A stretch of 64,000 nt of DNA from Aurantimonas coralicida (GTDB taxonomy: Bacteria > Pseudomonadota > Alphaproteobacteria > Rhizobiales > Rhizobiaceae): the NCBI GenBank assembly GCA_011050685.1, contig DRFF01000190.1, forward strand, positions 35,120-99,119, written 5' to 3'. A program made the position numbers and the translations under genes. Positions 1 to 8,613 of the stretch are shown one piece after another. The notes beneath the pieces are model-generated. The model searched no databases and was not told the DNA's origin. It saw only the letters and a list, made by a program, of their open reading frames with translations. The stretch's first letter is position 1, and each line of letters starts with the position of its first letter.

Positions 1-240
1 CATGGTGGCAAGCAGCAGAACGGTCGGGAAAGCAGAGAATTCGAGGGGTTTATGAATCCACAGCGACACCATCAGGATCAGCACCGACAGGGCGATCGAC
101 AGCGCCAGGCCCAGATCGATGAGGAAAGCCGGAATCGGGACGAAGAGGACTGCGAGGACGAAAACGACCGCGATTGCGAAACCGATATCGCGACCGCCCT
201 TGGTTTCGGCGGATACGGGGTCCAGCGTGTCGACGGCCAT
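1..240 (-). CDS. flhA: Flagellar export gate protein FlhA, N-terminal part (cut by window edge)
   Basis: FlhA is the large inner-membrane export-gate subunit of the flagellar type III secretion system. The ATG is at 240 on the minus strand and the frame stays open to base 1, giving 80 residues. They begin [20 protein letters not shown], continue with a hydrophobic stretch ([19 protein letters not shown]) and a second one, and reach the FlhA signature [13 protein letters not shown]. The rest of the protein, normally near 700 residues, lies to the left of the window. It follows fliQ in the same direction after a gap of about 150 bp, as in rhizobial flagellar loci. Confidence 0.93.
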   Translation of the reverse strand, partial: MAVDTLDPVSAETKGGRDIGFAIAVVFVLAVLFVPIPAFLIDLGLALSIALSVLILMVSLWIHKPLEFSAFPTVLLLATM

Positions 241-391
241 GATGCTACTCTCTACGGCAAGCGTTCAGCCGGGAGATGCGTGGCGATCGTCATGACCGCC
301 TTACACCGTTCCCCGGCTTTCCGTTCGTCGCAGACGAAGATTGCTCAAGGCTGGCGTCGGCTATCGGGCGCGAGCCAAGCCGGCGAATTGA

Positions 392-661
392 TCAGTTGAA
401 GCCGTTTTCGATACGGGAGTAGGATTCCTGCGTGAATGCGTAGACCTGCGCTCCGGTGAAGGACGCCGTCAGCGCGATCACGACGAAGATCGCCAGGATC
501 TTGGGAACGAAGGTGAGCGTCACTTCCTGGATCTGGGTCAGCGCCTGGAACAAGGCGATCACCACGCCGACGCCCATGGCGGCGGCCACCGCCGGGCCAG
601 AGGCGGTAACGATAGTCCAGACGGCGGATTGGACGATGTCGAGAGCGTCAGCTTGGTTCAT
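392..661 (-). CDS. fliQ: Flagellar export protein FliQ
   Basis: FliQ is a small inner-membrane subunit of the flagellar export gate, where it assembles with FliP and FliR. The 89-residue product has the family's usual length and two long hydrophobic helices (about residues 15-38 and 50-75) separated by the conserved segment ALTQIQEVTLTFVPKI. I start at the ATG at 661 because the product aligns end to end from MNQADALDIV; an upstream extension of the frame runs into flgD. It lies 5 bp downstream of the flgD stop, so co-expression with flgD, flbT and flaF is likely. Confidence 0.95.
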   Translation of the reverse strand: MNQADALDIVQSAVWTIVTASGPAVAAAMGVGVVIALFQALTQIQEVTLTFVPKILAIFVVIALTASFTGAQVYAFTQESYSRIENGFN

Positions 662-666
662 TTGGT

Positions 667-1071
667 CTACTCCACCGTCAGGCCGGGAGCGAGAGGCAAT
701 GTCCGGCCATCTTCGAGCAGGGCCTCGACGCCGCCCTCGACGACGCGCACAGCGGCAACCGTGCCCGAGATCGTCTCGTCGGCCGACGTCGCGGTCCGTC
801 CGATCAGCGAATTCGCCTGCGTCAGCGCCGACACCATCATTAGCGAATCCAGCTTCTTGTTGGTCTTGATCGACTGCTCGACACCGGCGAAACTCGCGAA
901 CTGCGCGATGTATTCGGTCGAATCCGTGGGATTGAGCGGGTCCTGGTTCGACATCTCGGCAACCAGCAGCTTCAGGAACGCGTCGTAATCCATGCCGTTC
1001 TTGCTGGACGCGGCGGTAAGGCTCGCGCTGGCGGATGCAGGTGGGGTCGAGGTGACGGCGCCAATACTCAT
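667..1071 (-). CDS. flgD: Flagellar hook assembly scaffold FlgD (short rhizobial form)
   Basis: FlgD caps the growing hook and is needed for FlgE polymerisation. The 134-residue protein has the conserved core SNQDPLNPTDSTEYIAQFAS followed by FAGVEQ at about residues 40-65, the family signature. It lacks the C-terminal FlgD Ig-like and tudor domains of enteric FlgD (about 230 residues), which is the usual short form in Rhizobiales. The ATG at 1071 overlaps the flbT stop by one base (TGATG); a TTG one codon upstream is in frame but not needed. Neighbours flbT and fliQ place it in the late hook part of the locus. Confidence 0.93.
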   Translation of the reverse strand: MSIGAVTSTPPASASASLTAASSKNGMDYDAFLKLLVAEMSNQDPLNPTDSTEYIAQFASFAGVEQSIKTNKKLDSLMMVSALTQANSLIGRTATSADETISGTVAAVRVVEGGVEALLEDGRTLPLAPGLTVE

Positions 1072-1523
1072 CAAAAGCCTCCGGCGGCAAGCCGCAGTTC
1101 GGGTGTCTTGGTACGGGCTGGCCCAGGCGATGCCGTTATCCGCAGGATATCGTCCTCGATCGGGATAAGCGTGCGCAGGCGTTTCAACGCCTCGAACGCC
1201 CGTTCCCGTTCGATCAGACCCTCAATATCGGCGAGGCCATCGACGATGTCGCTGTTTTGATAGGTTCCGAGCATGCTCTCCAGGGTCTTGCCGAACAGTT
1301 GGCGCGCGGCGGCGGCGCTGTTCGGATCCATCAGCATCATCTGGACGATAAAATAGAGCTGGCGCAGCGGTGTCGTGGCCTGTTCGGCCTGCATTACATG
1401 GCTCTCGAGCAGAAAGGTGACGTCGTTGAGAAATTCCAGCGTGGTTTTGCGGTCAACCTTCAGAACGGCGCCGTTGACAAAGATACGTTCGCCAGCTCGC
1501 AGCGTGATGCGCAGCGTTGCCAT
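1071..1523 (-). CDS. flbT: Flagellin synthesis repressor FlbT
   Basis: FlbT in alphaproteobacteria binds the 5' untranslated region of flagellin mRNA and represses or tunes flagellin synthesis before hook completion (known from Caulobacter). The 150-residue product begins MATLRITLRAGERIFVNGAV and carries the FlbT pattern of KVDRKTTLEFLNDVTFLLE and the LYFIVQMMLMDP segment. It is directly downstream of flaF (2 bp gap), its usual functional partner, and overlaps flgD by one base. The two flagellin genes at 13858 and 15497 are its likely targets here, which is inference. Confidence 0.95.
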   Translation of the reverse strand: MATLRITLRAGERIFVNGAVLKVDRKTTLEFLNDVTFLLESHVMQAEQATTPLRQLYFIVQMMLMDPNSAAAARQLFGKTLESMLGTYQNSDIVDGLADIEGLIERERAFEALKRLRTLIPIEDDILRITASPGPARTKTPELRLAAGGF

Positions 1524-1525
1524 CC

Positions 1526-1873
1526 TCAGTTCAACCCGTTGCGGATCAGCGTCGTGATCTCGATGATGCCCTTAAAATTCTGGGACTTCCCGATCCGGAT
1601 GTCTTCGGCTTCGCGCATGATCCACAAACCGACCGAAATCAGTTCGGCGCGGAGTTCGTCCGGCAGGCCGTTCTCGGCGCTCGCGAGATCCTCGACGAGG
1701 ATCGCCCACAGGCTTCGGGTGGTGTAGATCGCCTCGATGGCATCGCGCGAACGCGGGCCGTTGGCCTCGGCGGTCTTGAGCAGCGCGATCGAATGATCGA
1801 GTGCCTGGCGCTCACGATCGCGGGCATCGACTTCGACGTCCTGAGCCACTTCCGCGTAAGAGAACTGATACAT
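1526..1873 (-). CDS. flaF: Flagellin biosynthesis regulator FlaF
   Basis: FlaF is the small cytoplasmic partner of FlbT that promotes flagellin synthesis or secretion in Caulobacter and rhizobia. The 115-residue product starts MYQFSYAEVAQDVEVDARDR and contains the conserved RERQALDHSIALL and TRSLWAILVEDLA segments. The ATG at 1873 is preferred over an in-frame start 11 codons upstream because family members begin at MYxFSYAEV; the bases just before it read GGGGTTGGA. It is followed at 2 bp by flbT. The 152 bp on its upstream side separate it from flgL. Confidence 0.93.
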   Translation of the reverse strand: MYQFSYAEVAQDVEVDARDRERQALDHSIALLKTAEANGPRSRDAIEAIYTTRSLWAILVEDLASAENGLPDELRAELISVGLWIMREAEDIRIGKSQNFKGIIEITTLIRNGLN

Positions 1874-1990
1874 TCCAACCCCTTGTTGCCCACCCGGATG
1901 ACGCATTCGCGCCGAGCCGGGTCTTGCGATCTGTCTTTTCTTGCGAGCGGCGAGCCGGAACCCCTATCCCGCCGAATGTTCTTGTTGCAT

Positions 1991-2010
1991 CCCGGATCAT
2001 CAGATCCGGG
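1991..2010. other. Perfect hairpin between flgL and flaF
   Basis: CCCGGATC, a four-base loop ATCA, then GATCCGGG form a perfect 8 bp stem in the 152 bp gap between the flgL stop and the flaF start. There is no T tract on either side, so it is not a typical intrinsic terminator. A role in processing or stabilising a flgL-flaF transcript is inference. Confidence 0.55.
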
Positions 2011-2025
2011 CGCCCGCCTCCGTCC

Positions 2026-3111
2026 CTACAGGTAGTTCAAGATGCTGAGGCGCGAGATCCGCGCGGTCAGCGCATAGGAAGACTCCAGCAAGTTCATTAA
2101 ATTGGTTACCCGCGTCGAAGCTTCGTATGGGTCAACCTCCTCAATCGAAGTGATCGACATGTTCAGAACGGTGCTGCGGCCTTTCAGCGACTGGTCGGCT
2201 CGATCCAGGCGAGCTTGGCTGGCGCCGATCTCGCTTTGCATCGTCTTCAACTGTGACAATCCCAGACTCAGACTTTCGACCGCCCGGCTTGTGACAAGCT
2301 GACGTGCCTCCTCGTTCATTCCGAGAGCGCCAAGGTCGCCCAGCATCACGTAAGCTTTGGTAATGTTACGGAACGCGGCGGCATCGGCCGCGTAGCTGAC
2401 ATTGATCTGGCTTTCGCCATTGATGACGTTGTAGACGGGCGTGCCATCCGCGTTCGACCAATTGCCCCATCCCAGACCGGCGGTTGGAGCAAGCGCGAAC
2501 AGATCCTCGAACTCGGTGTCGATGAAATCGCCCAGATCCGCGGCGCTGATCGTTTCCACCGCCGGATCAGTCTGATTGAATCCGAACTTCGCCAGGAACG
2601 CGTCGGCCGTCGCCTGCTTTGCGGTCGAATTGTCCTCGTAGGTACGAGTGTCGCCGCCCCCGACCGCCTGAAAGGCAATGGGCGGCTTCTCCGTGGCCGC
2701 CCCCGAGAACAGGAAGCGCGATCCGGTCGAACTGTTCAACGCGGCCATCAACTGCTGGAGACCGGCGGCCGCTTGTTGAACCGTGGCTGAAACGCCCGGC
2801 GTACTGGTTCCGTTGCCGATCAACGAACTCATGAACGCGTCTGCGGTCGCGGCCATTGACGTCATGGCAGACTGCATGACGTCGAAACGTTGACTGATCA
2901 GGCCATTGGCCTCGCGCAAACGGTTCGTGCTCTGAAATTCGGCGCGCAGCGAGATCGCCTGGCTGGTCCGAACCCCGAGCGCCAGCCCGACATCGGCGAA
3001 GCGCCCCGTCGTGACCTCCTTCTGTGCGATCTGGAGGTCGGCCTGAATTCTGGACACAGACGAGCGAGGGGCCGTGGAAAGCGAATAGCTGGATACGAGA
3101 AAATTCGACAT
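2026..3111 (-). CDS. flgL: Hook-filament junction protein FlgL
   Basis: FlgL (HAP3) joins the hook to the filament. The 361-residue product has a flagellin-like N-terminal helix (SSVSRIQADLQIAQKEVTTG, about residues 18-37) and a C-terminal coiled segment ending LLESSYALTARISRLSILNYL, which fits the bundle-forming ends of the family; the variable middle contains TGSRFLFSGA, common in FlgL. It begins 11 bp downstream of the flgK stop, so flgE, flgK and flgL form a hook-completion operon. No anomalies seen. Confidence 0.94.
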   Translation of the reverse strand: MSNFLVSSYSLSTAPRSSVSRIQADLQIAQKEVTTGRFADVGLALGVRTSQAISLRAEFQSTNRLREANGLISQRFDVMQSAMTSMAATADAFMSSLIGNGTSTPGVSATVQQAAAGLQQLMAALNSSTGSRFLFSGAATEKPPIAFQAVGGGDTRTYEDNSTAKQATADAFLAKFGFNQTDPAVETISAADLGDFIDTEFEDLFALAPTAGLGWGNWSNADGTPVYNVINGESQINVSYAADAAAFRNITKAYVMLGDLGALGMNEEARQLVTSRAVESLSLGLSQLKTMQSEIGASQARLDRADQSLKGRSTVLNMSITSIEEVDPYEASTRVTNLMNLLESSYALTARISRLSILNYL

Positions 3112-3122
3112 CGTGTCTCCGA

Positions 3123-4622
3123 TCAGGCAATCGCAAGGAGGGCATCGATCATCTGACCGACTGTGGAGATCAGCTTGCTCGATGCCTGGTAGGACCGTTC
3201 GAGATCGAGAAGTCGGGTCATTTCCTCATCGAGGTTGACCCCGGTCCGGTTCGACAGGGTCTCCCGGGTCTGGGCGAGAAGCACCTTGCCGTAATCGACA
3301 TCCGCAGTCGCTTCGGCACGGCGGCTCTCGAGCCATCCCATGGAGGCGGCGGCGTAGTCGCCTAGCGTTCCGGTACCACCAGCTCCGAGCGTGATGTCGA
3401 AGCTTCGCGTCGTTGAAAACTGGGCGACGAGGTCGTTTATCCGGGAGGTGAACCCGCCCGCGCCCTTCGAGTTGTAGACGAACCGCGCTTCGTCGGGTTG
3501 GTCCGCGTGGGAAATTCCGCCGTCCCTGAGACGCATCGGGTCACCGCCGACGGTATTGTCCACTCCGGCAGCGACCTTGATCAGTCCGGCAAGGCCAACG
3601 GTCGCCGCGGACGAGCCCGGCACGGTGGTCATGCCCGTGGCGGTGAACAGCCCGGCATAACGATTTGTGTCCGGCACGGCCGGGGGCGGAGCGGGATTTT
3701 GCTCGGTCTCGGCAAAGCTGTCGACGAGTGCGAATGCCAGCGCGTCGAGCTGTCCCTGGAACGTGATGGCGGTCTCGTCGCGCAGCTGCAACAGACCGAA
3801 GACGCTGCCGCCCTTGATCGGCATGGGCGCTAAGGGACCGAAGACGCTGACCCCGTCGATCTTGAACGCGCCACCGCTGACGGTCGCGCTATAGGCGGGG
3901 GATGGCGTGAAATCGATCGGGCGCCCCGTCGTTTCGAACAAGGTGATGCCGGAGTCGGTCGTCAGGACAAGGTCGTTCCCAGCCCGCATCTGCACGTTGA
4001 GACCGACATATCCCGACAATTCGGAAACGATCTGGTCCCTTCGATCCACGAAATCGGTGATGTCGGCATTGGTAGCCGTGCCGACCGTCACCCGCTTGTT
4101 GACCGTTTCGAGCTCGGCAAGAAGCTTGGTCATGGCGGCCGCAGCTTGGGCAAGCTGCGTATCGGCATCCTTCCGCATGTTCTGGACCGCCGAACTTGCG
4201 CGGTTGAGGCTGCTGGCCATGTCCTTGGCGGCGGAGATCGCGGCCTCGGCGGAGGGTGGACTTTCCGGCGTGACGGCAAGTTGCGACAAGGCGTTCTGAA
4301 GCCCGACGAGCGATGCCGCCGGAGAATCGAACGCGTCGACATCCCCGATCACGTCCCGGATTCGGTCGAGCGCGTTCGCGGTCACTTCGACGGCGCCGAC
4401 CGTCGAATTCGAGGTGACCAACGAACGGAAAAGCGCCTGATCGCGGGATTGGGCGACCGAAAGGATCTGAACACCGCCCTGCCGGCCGGTGCCTAGAGTG
4501 GCGTATTTCCGCGTTGCCGATGGATTGTCGGCATTGGTAATGTTGCGTGAGACGAGCGCCGACTGCGCCGAGAGGCTTCCCAGCGAGGAGCGCGCGTTCG
4601 AGAATGCGGTAAGAAGCGACAT
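3123..4622 (-). CDS. flgK: Hook-filament junction protein FlgK
   Basis: FlgK (HAP1) is the first junction protein between hook and filament. The 499-residue product begins MSLLTAFSNARSSLGSLSAQ with the family motif SRNITNADNPSATRK near residue 25, contains the conserved DRRDQIVSELSGYVGLNVQ region near residue 190, and ends with the typical LDEEMTRLLDLERSYQASSK and a terminal helix. The length is normal. It lies 40 bp downstream of flgE and 11 bp upstream of flgL on the minus strand. Confidence 0.95.
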   Translation of the reverse strand: MSLLTAFSNARSSLGSLSAQSALVSRNITNADNPSATRKYATLGTGRQGGVQILSVAQSRDQALFRSLVTSNSTVGAVEVTANALDRIRDVIGDVDAFDSPAASLVGLQNALSQLAVTPESPPSAEAAISAAKDMASSLNRASSAVQNMRKDADTQLAQAAAAMTKLLAELETVNKRVTVGTATNADITDFVDRRDQIVSELSGYVGLNVQMRAGNDLVLTTDSGITLFETTGRPIDFTPSPAYSATVSGGAFKIDGVSVFGPLAPMPIKGGSVFGLLQLRDETAITFQGQLDALAFALVDSFAETEQNPAPPPAVPDTNRYAGLFTATGMTTVPGSSAATVGLAGLIKVAAGVDNTVGGDPMRLRDGGISHADQPDEARFVYNSKGAGGFTSRINDLVAQFSTTRSFDITLGAGGTGTLGDYAAASMGWLESRRAEATADVDYGKVLLAQTRETLSNRTGVNLDEEMTRLLDLERSYQASSKLISTVGQMIDALLAIA

Positions 4623-4662
4623 GACGTGGAAAAGTCCTTGGGGGACGCCGGCCGGGTGTGGC

Positions 4663-5922
4663 TCAGCGCTTCAGATTGACGAGTACGTCGAGGATTTCCG
4701 AACCCGTCTGGAACACCTTCGAATTGGCGCTGTAACTTCGCTGGGCTTCGATCATATCCGTGAGTTCGGTAGCCAGATCGACGTTGGACTGCTCGATCGC
4801 CCCGGACAAAAGGCCGCCAAAGCCGTTGCCGCCAGGAGTTCCGATTTCGGCAGCTCCCGAATTCGACGTGGCGCTGTAGACATTGCCGGAAGCTGCCGCG
4901 AGTTGATCCGGACTCTGGAACCGCGCGAGGTTCAATTGGTAGAGTGGGATGACGCTGCCGGTGGACAGAACCCCGCTGATCTGTCCTTCGTCGGTAAACG
5001 CGAACTCGCTGATGACGCCGGGTGGGTTGCCGTTTGCATTCAGCTTTGCGCTAAAGTCAGTGGCATACTCGGTAATCTCACCGAAATTGACCGCGACGAC
5101 GGCCCCGTCCGACAGGGTCATGGTACCAGCTGCGGGGGCCGTGACGGGAAGACCGTTTGTCCTATCGAACACGATATCCTGGGTCATCTTCGTCAAGGGC
5201 GTCCCGGCATAGGGAAAACCGCCACCGGTCGACTGGGCGCGATCGTAGATCGTGACTTCCCACGTGCTGTCGGTCGACGGGTCGCCCGCGGTCTTGGTGA
5301 AATACGCGTCGAGCGTTCTCTCCCGGCCGACATTATCGTAAACGACGAGCGACAGCTTCTTGCTGAAGACGCTGTCGGCGGCATTGTCAGCAGGTGTGTT
5401 GACAATGCCGACGGCGGTTGCCGAAGCGGGGAACTGCAAAGAAAGGTCGGCCGCCGTCGTTGCCGAGGGCGCCATCAGCTTGCCGACCGGCAGCACGACC
5501 GGTTCGGTCTGGCCACTCGCCAGCGACGTTCCGGTCAGCCGAAAGCCCGCTGAATTCACGAGGTAAGTTTTGTTGGATTCGGCCTCGGTGCGCTGGACGA
5601 AAGAACCGGCGCGGGTATAAAAATCACGACCGGCCGCGTCTTGAACGACGAAGAAACCATCTCCCTGGATCGCCAGATCGCTAGCCGACGAACTCGCCGA
5701 GACGGCGCCCTGCTGGCTGATCAACTGACGAATCTGGGTTTTAACAGCGCCCGAGTTGTATTCGTTGCCGCTGTTCGCAACCAACAGCGAAGAAAACTCC
5801 GTGGAGCCGCGCTTATAGCCGTCGGTGCTGGCGTTGGCGATGTTTTCGGAGACGACCGACAGGCGGTTAGCCTGCGCGTTCATCCCCGAGACGCTCGTTC
5901 TGAAGACGCCGTTTATGCTCAT
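4663..5922 (-). CDS. flgE: Flagellar hook protein FlgE
   Basis: FlgE polymerises into the hook outside the cell. The 419-residue protein starts MSINGVFRTSVSGMNAQANR, carries the rod/hook motif SENIANASTDGYKRGSTEFS at residues 25-45, the FlgE/F/G segment LAIQGDGFFVVQD near residue 85, and ends with the conserved AQRSYSANSKVFQTGSEIL. It is the first gene after the rem terminator at 6015-6052, so a promoter for the flgE-flgK-flgL unit should lie in 5923-6014. Rem, encoded just upstream, is an obvious candidate regulator of this unit (inference). Confidence 0.95.
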   Translation of the reverse strand: MSINGVFRTSVSGMNAQANRLSVVSENIANASTDGYKRGSTEFSSLLVANSGNEYNSGAVKTQIRQLISQQGAVSASSSASDLAIQGDGFFVVQDAAGRDFYTRAGSFVQRTEAESNKTYLVNSAGFRLTGTSLASGQTEPVVLPVGKLMAPSATTAADLSLQFPASATAVGIVNTPADNAADSVFSKKLSLVVYDNVGRERTLDAYFTKTAGDPSTDSTWEVTIYDRAQSTGGGFPYAGTPLTKMTQDIVFDRTNGLPVTAPAAGTMTLSDGAVVAVNFGEITEYATDFSAKLNANGNPPGVISEFAFTDEGQISGVLSTGSVIPLYQLNLARFQSPDQLAAASGNVYSATSNSGAAEIGTPGGNGFGGLLSGAIEQSNVDLATELTDMIEAQRSYSANSKVFQTGSEILDVLVNLKR

Positions 5923-6014
5923 CGTCCGTTACTCCATGTCCATGACTTGGCGGCCATGAATAGGGAGCGAAGCTTGCGTCGACCTGATTGTGAAACTTCC
6001 GTTTAAATAACATT

Positions 6015-6052
6015 CCAAAAAGAAAAAGCTCTGCCAAATATATTGGCAGAGC
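6015..6052 (-). terminator. Rho-independent terminator after rem
   Basis: Read on the minus strand, a perfect 10 bp stem GCTCTGCCAA / TTGGCAGAGC with a 5-base loop is followed by TTTTTCTTTTT. It lies 36 bp beyond the rem stop and ahead of flgE, so it separates the two units. Confidence 0.88.
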
Positions 6053-6087
6053 CTTTGTCCGTTAATACTTTTGAAACCAATTCGACC

Positions 6088-6759
6088 TTACTCAACCCCA
6101 ATCCCGTAGCCGAGATAGCGCTTCGACGAGACGGGGTCATAACCAAGGCGCATTTTCAGCTTCTTGCGAAGCTTGGAAATATGGCTCTCGATGACGTTCT
6201 CCTCGACGTTCTCGTCAAAGATGCCGTAGATCGCGCTGAACAATTGCTGCTTGGAGACGCGACGGCCGCGGTTGGAGACCAGATATTCCAGGATGCGGCG
6301 CTCGCGCCGCGGCAGCGCCATGGGTTTACCGGCGACATCGGCGTCTCGCCCATCCTGGTAGACAGCGATTTCTCCGACCACCGTGCCCGTATCCTCGGCG
6401 CTTTCGCGGCGACGAATGGCGCCTACCCGGGCCAGAATTTCCCGCACGTGAACCGGCTTGGCGACAACGTCGTCGACCCCGGCCGCGAACAGATCGAGCG
6501 TACCGTCCAAATTGCGGCTTTCGGACAGCGCGATCATCGGCGCATTGGAACGAGAGCGGATCAGACGCGGGCAGAATTTGCGCTCGTCGAAATCTCCGAG
6601 AAGGAAGGCTTCGACGCCAGAAATATCCGATTCAGGCGCCGTCTCCACCCACTCGCGGAATTCATCCGCATGGAAACCGGCCGCCGAAACGCCCTCGCGT
6701 CCAAACAAGGACTGGTAGCCACTCGTAACAAGCTCACGATTGTCGACTACAACGATCAT
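6088..6759 (-). CDS. rem: OmpR-type response regulator Rem (motility regulator)
   Basis: Rem is the growth-phase activator of flagellar genes in Sinorhizobium. The 223-residue product has a receiver-like N-terminal domain ([19 protein letters not shown] to about residue 115) and a C-terminal winged helix ending [16 protein letters not shown] then [12 protein letters not shown]. The receiver looks atypical: the usual acidic triad and DxxMP site are not obvious ([14 protein letters not shown] at the phospho-site region), which fits phosphorylation-independent action. I chose the ATG at 6759 because GGAGGG lies 5 bp before it; an in-frame start 12 codons upstream has no such site. It sits between fliK and flgE, its normal place in rhizobia. 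Confidence 0.88.
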   Translation of the reverse strand: MIVVVDNRELVTSGYQSLFGREGVSAAGFHADEFREWVETAPESDISGVEAFLLGDFDERKFCPRLIRSRSNAPMIALSESRNLDGTLDLFAAGVDDVVAKPVHVREILARVGAIRRRESAEDTGTVVGEIAVYQDGRDADVAGKPMALPRRERRILEYLVSNRGRRVSKQQLFSAIYGIFDENVEENVIESHISKLRKKLKMRLGYDPVSSKRYLGYGIGVE

Positions 6760-7062
6760 ATTTCCCTCCGGCCTCGACGTTATGTCTATGAACAAAGACC
6801 TAACCTGACCCGAGTCTTGCGCCTATCCTGAAATTTAGTAGTCCGTTAACCATCCTGCCCGATTTTCGGCTAAGTATCGAATCCGACTCAGGAATTTTTT
6901 TCGTAAACAAAACCTTAATGGTCGCCATTCGCGAAAAAAGCCTGCGATATCGAATACTTGGCCGACCACCTATCGCCGCCGATCGGAGAAATTGCCGATA
7001 TATCCTCCCCGGCCGACCGATTTCCTCATGCGCGGATCGAGCCGAGGGGCCGATCTTTCGGA
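6760..7062 (-). promoter_or_regulatory. Upstream region of rem
   Basis: These 303 bp between the fliK stop and the rem start hold no convincing gene. The part nearest rem (about 6830-6960) is visibly AT-richer than its surroundings, which suits a promoter. Position-based inference; I did not identify specific -35 or -10 boxes. Confidence 0.4.
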
Positions 7063-8613
7063 CTAGAGGTAAGTCGAGGGGTCGAGATTGCGCCGAGCGA
7101 TCGGGGATGCAGCCGGCGTCGACGCCGGTGACCCTGACTCCCGTCCGCCTTCTCGTCCTTCGCGCGAGGACTGACGATGTTCGAACCGTTCGTTTTCCGC
7201 GGATCCGTCGCCGGGGCGACCGTCACTGCCGGTTCCAGCATTGGCGGATGGCGATGCCGACGGCGAGCGCTGGGTCGCAGGATCACGAACCGCGATGCTG
7301 ATCGCCGCCTCGTCGACCGTAAAGCCCGCCTTGGAAAGCAGTGTCTTCAGGCCCTCGGCGTCATCTTTCAAGCGAAGTGCCGTCTCGGCCTTGCTCGCAA
7401 CTAGATGAATCGCCAATTGCCCGTTCACTAACCGCATGGTGACGTCGAGCTTGCCGAGTTGCTCCGGCTGCAGCTGAATCTGGATGGTCTTCAGCGCGGC
7501 ACCGCCAGCTCGCAGATGCAGTCGCCCGTCATCGCCGGCGGTCCCCGGAGCCGGCCGAAGATCGGCCAAGGCGCTGGTGACGGCGGACGCGACCTGACGA
7601 GACGGCCGTCCGCCTGCCGCCGGATCATTGAAGACCGCCGTATCGGCGTTCGAATTGTCGACACCCCAGGCCCCGGTAGCGGTAGCGGTCGCCATCCCGC
7701 CATCCGGTGGGCCCTTGCCGCCTTTTCCAGGGACCCTAGTGTTTCTGTCGGCCGATCCCGCCTCGGAAACACCGCGCAACCGTGTCGCCTCGCCATCTTC
7801 CTGGCCGTCCGCATCGCCGGACGCCTCGGCTCCGTCGGTGCGATTCATCTCGACTGGCGCATCGGTGGACGCCAGAAGACGTCCGAAACCGGACGCCCTG
7901 AGGGCCGGGCCGACCGAGCGCACCTGACCGTCGAGCGCGACAGTATCCGCCGGTTGAAAATCGGTGCGCATGGAGACGAGGTCAACCCGAGCAGGATTCG
8001 GACGACCATCTACGCTGCCACCAAGCAGCCTGACCGCCACTTCGGCCTGATGGGGGACCGCGACGGTTTTCGACATCAGGTTCGACCGATCGAGAGCCGT
8101 TGTCGGCGCGCCGTCCGGTTTCGGCAGTGCGCGGGCGGCCCGGTCGAAGTCCGTGGCCGGAATGCCGTCCGGTTTCGCCAAGGCGCGGGCGGCTCGGTCG
8201 GGGGCCGTTGCCGGAACGCCGTCCGGTTTCGCCAAGGCGTGGGCCCGGCCGCTGTCGGAGCGGGTCCCCAGAAGTGTGAGCGGCGAGACGTCTTCACTCT
8301 TTTGCTGGTCGGAGGGGGGCGTTTCAAGGCTGGTGCCGGCCCGTTTCGTCTGATCGAACTCGCCCAGAAGTTTGGCGAGGGCCGTTTCAACTTCCGTCTC
8401 GCTGGGATCACCGTGCCCATTCGCGTCGACATGCGGATCCTGACCATCCTTGCTCACGATATCCCGTGGGTCGCGGCCTCCCGTTTTCCCCGCGGCGTCC
8501 ACCGCCGACTGAAAACTTTCACCGGAACCGGCCTGGCTTCCCGCTCCCCTGCCGGCGGGTCGTTGTGCATTGAGCGACTGTGATTCGGTATGGGCGGGTA
8601 TGGGGGCGGTCAT
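7063..8613 (-). CDS. fliK: Hook-length control protein FliK (formerly MotD)
   Basis: FliK measures hook length and switches export specificity. The 516-residue protein is low-complexity and polar in its first two thirds, then has the Flg_hook domain (about residues 345-430) with LKTIQIQLQPEQLGKLDVTM and the GQLAIHLVASKAETALRL segment, followed by a disordered tail. In rhizobia the equivalent gene after motC was first called motD. The ATG at 8613 overlaps the motC stop (ATGA). The N-terminal region contains three tandem 18-residue repeats (8077-8238). Confidence 0.9.
   Translation of the reverse strand: MTAPIPAHTESQSLNAQRPAGRGAGSQAGSGESFQSAVDAAGKTGGRDPRDIVSKDGQDPHVDANGHGDPSETEVETALAKLLGEFDQTKRAGTSLETPPSDQQKSEDVSPLTLLGTRSDSGRAHALAKPDGVPATAPDRAARALAKPDGIPATDFDRAARALPKPDGAPTTALDRSNLMSKTVAVPHQAEVAVRLLGGSVDGRPNPARVDLVSMRTDFQPADTVALDGQVRSVGPALRASGFGRLLASTDAPVEMNRTDGAEASGDADGQEDGEATRLRGVSEAGSADRNTRVPGKGGKGPPDGGMATATATGAWGVDNSNADTAVFNDPAAGGRPSRQVASAVTSALADLRPAPGTAGDDGRLHLRAGGAALKTIQIQLQPEQLGKLDVTMRLVNGQLAIHLVASKAETALRLKDDAEGLKTLLSKAGFTVDEAAISIAVRDPATQRSPSASPSANAGTGSDGRPGDGSAENERFEHRQSSREGREGGRESGSPASTPAASPIARRNLDPSTYL
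8077..8238 (-). repeat. Three tandem 54-bp repeats inside fliK
   Basis: The coding sequence contains three consecutive 54 bp units, each encoding 18 residues: ALAKPDGVPATAPDRAAR, ALAKPDGIPATDFDRAAR and ALPKPDGAPTTALDRSNL. The identical core CCGTCCGG recurs at 8111, 8165 and 8219. The array is in frame and lies in the length-sensing region of FliK. Confidence 0.92.
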
